Assembly (NCBI GenBank): GCA_001804025.1
Contig: MHFC01000043.1
Location: 1 to 9,235 of the forward strand
Length of the DNA: 9,235 nt
Direction of reading: 5' to 3'
Source: Omnitrophica bacterium GWA2_52_8
GTDB taxonomy: Bacteria; Omnitrophota; Omnitrophia; Omnitrophales; Aquincolibacteriaceae
Positions 4,893-9,235 of this stretch are shown one piece after another; the first letter of the stretch is position 1, and each line of letters opens with the position of its first letter. The notes below the pieces were generated by a model. The model saw only the letters and a list, made by a program, of their open reading frames with translations, was not told the DNA's origin and ran no database searches. Made by a program: the position numbers and the translations under genes.

Positions 4893-5765
4893 ATGAGCGA
4901 AGAAAATGTACAGAATGGGTTGTCTACGATTCAGCAGTTGATTAATACCGTTATGGAATTTTTTGTCAATTACAGTTTTCAGGTCCTCGGTGCGATTATC
5001 GTCCTGATTATCGGGATGGTCGCCGGAAACTGGGTCAACAAGACCCTGCTACGCATGTTTGAGAAGAAAAAAATGGACGTCACGCTCGCAAGGTTCATTG
5101 CGAGCATCGGCCGGATTTCCGTTCTTGTTTTCGCGTTTATCATCGCCCTCGGAAAATTCGGCATCACGATCGCGCCGTTCATCGCAGCCTTGAGCGCCAT
5201 GGCTTTCGGCGCCAGCATCGCCATCCAAGGCCCTTTGTCCAATTACGGGGCCGGCTTGTCGATCATTCTTTCCCGGCCGTTTATTGTCGGAGATACGATC
5301 AGCGTTGCCGGGATGAGCGGGGTTGTCCAGGAAGTCAAGTTGGCCTGTACGGTGCTTGTGGATGAGGACGGGGTCAAAATCACGATTCCCAACAAGCAGA
5401 TTGTCGGGGAGATCGTCCAAAATTCAAGAGCCAATAAAGCAGCCGAGGGGGTGATCGGAATCAGCTACAGCGATGACCCGGCCAAGGCCGTCAGTGTGAT
5501 TCAAAAAACGCTTGGCCAGCTTCCCGGGGTCATTCAAAATCCGGCGCCTCAAGTCGGGGTCCAGGCGTTCGCGGATTCATCCGTCAATATGGGGTTTCGT
5601 TATTGGGTGTCGACGGTGAAATATTTCCAAACGGTCTACGCCGTCAATCTCGCCGTCTATAAGGCAATCCAACAGGCCGGTATCAGCATCCCTTTCCCGC
5701 AGCGTGAGGTGCGGGTTGTGTCTCAGCCCGAAAAGGCCAAGGAAGGGACGATGTCGGTATCGTGA
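4893..5765 (+). CDS. mscS: MscS family small-conductance mechanosensitive channel
   Basis: A 290-residue inner-membrane channel, close to the 286 of E. coli MscS; it forms a heptamer that opens under membrane tension and releases solutes on osmotic downshock. Helices are at about 28-47 (TM1), 69-89 (TM2) and 92-127 (TM3). TM3 has the Ala/Gly-rich pore face AALSAMAFGASIAIQGPLSN, then the kinked second half ending at SRPF. The beta domain follows, with IVGDTI, GVVQEV and the conserved ITIPNKQIVGEIVQN (163-177). The C-terminal alpha/beta cage contains the family end motif ISIPFPQREV. I choose ATG at 4893 over the in-frame GTG at 4884, because AAAGGTG sits about 6 bases before the ATG. It is divergent from the TIGR04073-like pair; the DUF4139 gene follows 168 bases later. 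Confidence 0.96.
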   Translation: MSEENVQNGLSTIQQLINTVMEFFVNYSFQVLGAIIVLIIGMVAGNWVNKTLLRMFEKKKMDVTLARFIASIGRISVLVFAFIIALGKFGITIAPFIAALSAMAFGASIAIQGPLSNYGAGLSIILSRPFIVGDTISVAGMSGVVQEVKLACTVLVDEDGVKITIPNKQIVGEIVQNSRANKAAEGVIGISYSDDPAKAVSVIQKTLGQLPGVIQNPAPQVGVQAFADSSVNMGFRYWVSTVKYFQTVYAVNLAVYKAIQQAGISIPFPQREVRVVSQPEKAKEGTMSVS

Positions 5766-5933
5766 CCCTCGGGTACATTGTTTCTAATAATTAAATGAAA
5801 CACAGTACGTGGAATGCGGCGGCTTTCGGGGCGGTTCGGGCCGGCGGAGAATCACAAAGCCATTTGAATATTGTCCCTTGCTCCGCCGTCTTTTGGCAAA
5901 CCCCTTAACTTGTTTCAACAGAAAGAGAATCTT

Positions 5934-7358
5934 ATGACAATGCGCACTGCCGTTTTGAGTTTATGGATGCTGTCCGTATTTGCTTCAGCATGCAGCGCCG
6001 AAAACCAGGCGCGTCTTAATGCTGCCGGGCGTCCTGTTTCTGCGTCCCTCACGGTTTATCAGCAAAATCTGGCTTTGGTCCGGGAAGTCCGCAATGTCCG
6101 CCTCACGGCGGGTGGCGGGACGCTGGCCTATGAAAATGTCGCGGCCCAGGTCCAGCCGTCGAGTATTCAGCTGAGGTCGCTTAGTCAGCCCGGCGGGTTC
6201 AGTACCCTGGAGCAGAATTACCAGTACGGCCTGGTCGATCCGAACCACCTTCTTGAAAAGTTCGTCGGCAAGAAAATCAAACTGGTCGAGTGGAACCAAT
6301 ATCAGGACCGAAGAGAGGTTGTTGAAGCCGAACTGCTTTCCACACGAGGGCCTGTTTACCGCATCGGAAGCGAGGTCTATATCGGACACCCGGGGATCCC
6401 GATATTGCCGGAACTTCCCGAAAATGTTCTTTTAAAACCTTCGATCACCTGGCGGTATGAAAATTCCGGCGGCGAAGACCAAAAGCTTGAACTCACTTAT
6501 ATGACCGGCGGTTTTGGCTGGACGGCCGATTATTTATTGACGATAGGCGGCGATGAAAAAACGGCGCGTCTGGACGGGTGGTTTAATCTGGATAACCGCA
6601 GCGGCACGCGTTATGAAGATGCCCGATTGAAACTTGTGGCCGGAAACCTTAACCGGAACCAGGCTCAGCCGGCGATGCTGATACGAAAAGAGATGGCCAT
6701 GATGGCGGCTGATGCCGGGGGCGAATCGTTTCAGCAGCAGGCATTTTCGGACTATCATCAATATGATTTGAAACGGCCGGTCACGCTGGAAGACCAGGAG
6801 GCCAAGCAAATCCGTTTTGTGGAGGTGCCGTCGGTTATGGTTGAAAAAAGTTACCGGGTCTTCAGCAATCAAGGGTATTATCAGGCTTCACCGGAAAGTG
6901 ACGGCCAAAAACAACCGGTCCAAATTTTTGTGAGGCTGAACAATTCCGAAAAAAACAGGCTTGGAATTCCCATGCCGGCGGGCTCGTTCAAGGTTTATGC
7001 GGAAGATCATGACGGTCAGCCGCTTTGGATCGGCGAAGACACTATCCGGCACACCGCCAAAGACGAGGAAATTGAACTTAAGGTCGGTGAGGCGTTTGAT
7101 CTTGCGGTCAAGCGCAAGCAGACGGATTTCAGGCAGTTGTCTCAAAAAATGTCCGAGAACGGGTGGGAAATCGAAATCAAGAACCATAAGGAATCGGACG
7201 CTGTCGTTGAAATTCACGAATCGCTTTACGGGACGTGGGAAATTTTCGACACGGACAAACCTTATGAAAAAATAAACTCCCAAACGGCCCGTTTTACCGT
7301 GAAGGTCCCTAAGGGCGGGACCGAATTTGTCCGGTACCGGGTACGTGTCGGGATCTAA
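5934..7358 (+). CDS. DUF4139 domain-containing exported protein
   Basis: A 474-residue protein carried to the periplasm or outer membrane. The N-terminal segment MTMRTAVLSLWMLSVFASAC is a signal peptide. Cys20 in ASAC could be a lipidation site, but the residue at -3 is Ala rather than Leu, so a non-lipidated Sec peptide is possible. The mature start SASLTVYQQNLALVREVRNV is the typical opening of the DUF4139 family. The central-to-C-terminal beta-rich part contains ITWRYENSG, MTGGFGWTADYLL and LDGWFNLDNRSGTRYEDARL (about 170-230). It continues with the DYHQYDLKRPVTLEDQEAKQ segment, which also recurs in the family. No catalytic residue is known and the biochemical role is undetermined. ATG 5934 is chosen for AAAGAG about 8 bases upstream; the frame itself is open from a TTG at 5871. 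The gene may be cotranscribed with the channel gene. Confidence 0.9.
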   Translation: MTMRTAVLSLWMLSVFASACSAENQARLNAAGRPVSASLTVYQQNLALVREVRNVRLTAGGGTLAYENVAAQVQPSSIQLRSLSQPGGFSTLEQNYQYGLVDPNHLLEKFVGKKIKLVEWNQYQDRREVVEAELLSTRGPVYRIGSEVYIGHPGIPILPELPENVLLKPSITWRYENSGGEDQKLELTYMTGGFGWTADYLLTIGGDEKTARLDGWFNLDNRSGTRYEDARLKLVAGNLNRNQAQPAMLIRKEMAMMAADAGGESFQQQAFSDYHQYDLKRPVTLEDQEAKQIRFVEVPSVMVEKSYRVFSNQGYYQASPESDGQKQPVQIFVRLNNSEKNRLGIPMPAGSFKVYAEDHDGQPLWIGEDTIRHTAKDEEIELKVGEAFDLAVKRKQTDFRQLSQKMSENGWEIEIKNHKESDAVVEIHESLYGTWEIFDTDKPYEKINSQTARFTVKVPKGGTEFVRYRVRVGI

Positions 7359-7387
7359 GTAACAATGCATAAGTCTTTTAATATTTT

Positions 7388-7538
7388 GTCGCCCGCAGGC
7401 ATTCCGCCTCGGGCGGAGATTCCCTGCCTATCAGCAGACAGGCGCTAATCCGCCGAAGGACGGATCCGCCTCTGGCGGAAAATCCGCGGGTTAAAATGAC
7501 AGCTCACAAATATCAAAAGACTTTTGAACGATTACATA
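7388..7538. repeat. Dispersed palindromic repeat, copy 2
   Basis: Starts with CAGGCATTCCGCC and ends with ACAAATATCAAAA and TTGAACGATTAC, both matching copy 1 at 1342-1577. The core has the same TCCGCC-N3-GGCGGA units, but about three against five, so the block is some 85 bases shorter. It begins 30 bases after the DUF4139 stop and may terminate or stabilise that transcript. Confidence 0.75.
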
Positions 7539-7582
7539 GGGTGATGAGAAACAAACTCATGTTAATAAAAAAAATATTCCAT

Positions 7583-7633
7583 CCCTCATCCCCACCTTCT
7601 CCCGCCGGGAGAAGGGAGTGGTTAGTGGGCTTT
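7583..7633. repeat. Palindromic intergenic repeat, CCCTCATCCCC/GGGAGAAGG type
   Basis: CCTTCTCCC (7595-7603) and GGGAGAAGG (7607-7615) form a 9-bp stem with a 3-base loop, inside flanking CCCTCATCCCCA and GAGTGGTTAGTGGG. Sequences of this style are common dispersed repeats in bacterial genomes. The rest of 7539-7702 contains a small ATGAG/CTCAT hairpin at 7543-7560 and no gene. Confidence 0.65.
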
Positions 7634-7702
7634 AATGTGGTGTGAGGAGTTTTTAAACGGGCCCCGCTCAAGGCGTTAAACATTATCAAGAAAGGAAAAT
7701 GT

Positions 7703-8071
7703 ATGGGAATTAAAAAATCAGCAGTTTTTTTTGTCATGATGGTCATGCTGGCAGGTTGTGGCAGCGGGGTTGACCAAAACAAACCGCTTGATATTATCAG
7801 GCAGGAAATCGAAGGGATGTCGGTCTCTCAGCTTCAAAGCAAGGCCCAGGCATATGCCAACGTGCTTGTGAGCAAAAAAGCCGAACTTGAGAAAATACAT
7901 CAGGCCTTGAACGGACTTTCTCCGGCCCAACTGCTCGGAGAAGAAACGAAACGGATTCGCGAGAATCTGAACAAAGTCGGTACCGATGTGAAGGCCTTGA
8001 CGGAACGCTATAATCTTTACGTGGCCAAATTTAAAGAGCTCGGCGGAAATTTGTCCAAAATTAAAATTTAA
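7703..8071 (+). CDS. Small coiled-coil lipoprotein of unknown function
   Basis: A 122-residue lipoprotein. The signal peptide MGIKKSAVFFVMMVMLAGC has lipobox LAGC with Cys19. The mature part is almost wholly helical: residues 35-115 are rich in Leu, Lys, Glu and Ala in heptad-like spacing (for instance AQAYANVLVSKKAELEKIHQ and GEETKRIRENLNKVGTDVKA), fitting a short antiparallel coiled coil on the periplasmic side of a membrane. No catalytic motif is visible. ATG has AAAGGA about 7 bases upstream. A perfect terminator hairpin lies 93-121 bases after the stop codon, so the main transcript probably ends there. I cannot assign a family. Confidence 0.88.
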   Translation: MGIKKSAVFFVMMVMLAGCGSGVDQNKPLDIIRQEIEGMSVSQLQSKAQAYANVLVSKKAELEKIHQALNGLSPAQLLGEETKRIRENLNKVGTDVKALTERYNLYVAKFKELGGNLSKIKI

Positions 8072-8117
8072 CCTGTCGGGGCAAGGGGCCGGATTTGATA
8101 AACCTGCGTATGTTTCC

Positions 8118-8789
8118 ATGATAGGTCCACGGCATTTTCAGATAAAAGACCGGATCCGGCAGCAAAAACCGCGGCAGAACGCCGCGGTTTTTGTTTTCGG
8201 CGCGCTTGTTTTCCCCATGATGGCAGGATGCGCCGCAATTTACGGATGGAACATCCACGCGCCCGGGCTTATGTCCGGGGAATTTGCCCGTGATATTCCG
8301 CCATACGCAGCGCGCGTTGGACTTTATATTCCGGAAGATCAATCCGCTTTTATTTCCAAAGACAAGGGGACGCGGATGTCTGATCCCCAGACTTATTATG
8401 TCGGGGAATCTTTTGTTCCCATGCTCGTGGAAGCGTTTCAGACGGGATTCGAAGAGTTTGTGCTGTTTGAAACCGTTCCTATCCCGGCGATGATGACGCA
8501 ATATGGTGTTGATTATCTGGCGGTTGTAAAAATCACGGGGTTCAGGAACCGCAAAAAGTACCGCGAGCAGGGTCTTGACGTTCAGACAGAAACAACGGTT
8601 TTTAAACCCGATTTGCATTTGCTGGCGCGGTATGAAACCACAGGCGCAAGCGACGCCCCCGGGACATTTGCAAAGCGCGGAGGCCCGGAAGTCAATTTGA
8701 ATCACGCGATCGAAAGCAACTTACGTTCTGTCGTGATTTACCTGCAGGACCTGATGACGCAGGTAAAAACAGGCGCAAGCCCGGTATGA
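8118..8789 (+). CDS. Lipoprotein of unknown function with a terminator hairpin in its 5' coding region
   Basis: A 223-residue predicted lipoprotein. After a polar 20-residue N-tail comes a hydrophobic core AAVFVFGALVFP and the lipobox MAGC with Cys38. The mature domain opens ARVGLYIPEDQ and has a central VGESFVPMLVEAFQTGFEEF helix and a VDYLAVVKIT strand. This alternation resembles small periplasmic alpha/beta lipoproteins, but I cannot name the family. ATG 8118 is the only ATG, GTG or TTG in frame before the signal core, yet no clear ribosome-binding site precedes it. The terminator hairpin at 8164-8192 lies within codons 16-25 of this frame. The start is therefore the weak point; the body of the frame (about 8190-8789) is convincing. 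The next gene starts 7 bases after the stop, so the two form an operon. Confidence 0.75.
   Translation: MIGPRHFQIKDRIRQQKPRQNAAVFVFGALVFPMMAGCAAIYGWNIHAPGLMSGEFARDIPPYAARVGLYIPEDQSAFISKDKGTRMSDPQTYYVGESFVPMLVEAFQTGFEEFVLFETVPIPAMMTQYGVDYLAVVKITGFRNRKKYREQGLDVQTETTVFKPDLHLLARYETTGASDAPGTFAKRGGPEVNLNHAIESNLRSVVIYLQDLMTQVKTGASPV
8164..8192. terminator. Perfect bidirectional intrinsic terminator
   Basis: AAAAACCGCGGC and GCCGCGGTTTTT pair over 12 bp around the loop AGAAC. In each direction the GC-rich stem CCGCGGC is followed by five T's, the canonical Rho-independent form. It would end transcripts of the 7703-8071 lipoprotein. It also lies inside the frame of the next lipoprotein. Confidence 0.85.
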
Positions 8790-8796
8790 GGCATCC

Positions 8797-9235
8797 ATGA
8801 GCCGGCTGCGGACATTTATGCGTCAATGGTTTCCATGCCTTATCGGTCTCACACTGATTTTCAGGGTGTTTCCTGCTTTTGCACAAAACGAGGTCATTCC
8901 CGATACCCGCACGGAAGTCATGGTGCGGACTCATCCCAGAACGGGACAATCCTATGTTGCGATTACGGAGCGCGGGGCCGCGGCGCCGACGGGTCTTTTG
9001 GCCGCGGAGGGTAAACATTTTTCCCGGCCGGATTACCGCATGCTTGCCGGCGATGTAAAATCCGGAGACATTCCCTATGACGGGCCTGTTTCGTCCCGCA
9101 AGAAAGTTTATATTCTGGCCGGGACATTGGCGGCAACCGGTGTTGTCGCCGGTGTGGCCGGGCCTGCAATATTTCCCGCAGCGGCCGGAACCGGCACGGG
9201 AAGCGGTGCGGCAGGGTTTGGCGCAGCGGGAGTGG
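8797..9235 (+). CDS. Secreted glycine/alanine-rich protein, N-terminal part
   Basis: An open frame of 146 complete codons that runs off the end of the window. It begins with a Sec signal peptide: MSRLRTFMRQ, the core CLIGLTLIF, and a cleavage site PAFA-Q after residue 29. The mature part has a polar region (RTEVMVRTHPRTGQSYVAIT) and a DYRMLAGDVKSGDIPYDGPV segment. A hydrophobic stretch follows at about 104-127 (YILAGTLAATGVVAGVAGPA), then a Gly/Ala-rich run. The ATG sits 7 bases after the stop of the preceding lipoprotein gene, with GAGG (8788-8791) overlapping that stop, so translation is probably coupled. Signal peptide and spacing are convincing; the family is not recognised, and the C-terminal domain that might reveal it is missing. 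Confidence 0.85.
   Translation, partial: MSRLRTFMRQWFPCLIGLTLIFRVFPAFAQNEVIPDTRTEVMVRTHPRTGQSYVAITERGAAAPTGLLAAEGKHFSRPDYRMLAGDVKSGDIPYDGPVSSRKKVYILAGTLAATGVVAGVAGPAIFPAAAGTGTGSGAAGFGAAGV

Noticed and set aside
4643..4894. Full 83-codon minus-strand frame upstream of the TIGR04073-like pair
   Set aside because: It covers both divergent promoters and has no domain; only its last 25 codons are kept as a possible leader peptide.
5766..5933. TGTTTC/GAAACA inverted repeat near 5780-5803 as an operator, and a shared AATGAAACACAG with about 1231
   Set aside because: The match is short and AT-rich, and could be chance; no promoter could be placed with it.
6888..7370. 160-codon minus-strand frame
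   Set aside because: It is the antisense shadow of the DUF4139 gene.
8061..8705. 214-codon minus-strand frame
   Set aside because: It is antisense to the lipoprotein gene, which has a lipobox, operon context and better protein-like composition; the minus product has no recognisable features.
1..9235. tRNA, rRNA or known riboswitch
   Set aside because: No cloverleaf, conserved rRNA stretch or recognisable riboswitch core was seen by eye on either strand.

Overview
The window looks like a chromosomal segment from a Gram-negative (diderm) bacterium of moderate GC content. Several products carry lipoprotein or Sec signal peptides, and there is an outer-membrane-type M48 protease and an MscS channel. 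The pair of TIGR04073-like proteins (a family linked by its database name to exosortase systems), together with the dense palindromic intergenic repeats, suggests an uncultured lineage of the Omnitrophota/PVC kind. That placement is inference only; no rRNA or other taxonomic marker is present.

Layout, left to right. (1) 1-246 is the C-terminal end of a histone-deacetylase-family hydrolase on +, overlapping tail-to-tail with an M48 lipoprotein metalloprotease on - (230-988). (2) 989-1704 has no convincing gene. It holds a roughly 190-bp element (1013-1205) made of five hairpins, with terminal inverted repeats and a CTAG at each end, lying immediately upstream of the protease. It also holds a palindromic repeat (1342-1577) whose relative sits at 7388-7538. 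(3) 1705-2238 (+) is a small protein with an N-terminal Cys/His cluster and C-terminal membrane segments. (4) 2283-3502 (-) is a two-gene small heat-shock operon: a soluble Hsp20, then a larger Hsp20 with an N-terminal transmembrane anchor. A sigma-54-like promoter and three half-sites at exact 10-bp spacing lie upstream. (5) 3704-3794 is a dispersed palindromic repeat of the TCATTGCGAG/GCAATCTC type. (6) 3950-4643 (-) is a tandem pair of TIGR04073-like secreted proteins. (7) 4893-5765 (+) is an MscS-family mechanosensitive channel, divergent from that pair, with recognisable sigma-70-type promoters for both directions. (8) 5934-7358 (+) is a DUF4139 exported protein. (9) 7359-7702 is again repeats. 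(10) 7703-9235 (+) holds a small coiled-coil lipoprotein, a second lipoprotein whose signal-peptide region contains a perfect intrinsic-terminator hairpin, and a secreted glycine-rich protein that runs off the end of the window.

Functionally the window leans towards envelope maintenance and stress: an envelope protease, small chaperones (one membrane-tethered), a tension-gated channel and several exported proteins of unknown role. No defence system, CRISPR array, tRNA, rRNA or intact transposase gene is visible. The most unusual signals are the five-hairpin CTAG-flanked element, whose C.A mismatches become G.U pairs only in minus-strand RNA; the operator/sigma-54-like control region of the Hsp20 operon; the membrane-anchored Hsp20; and the terminator embedded in a coding region.
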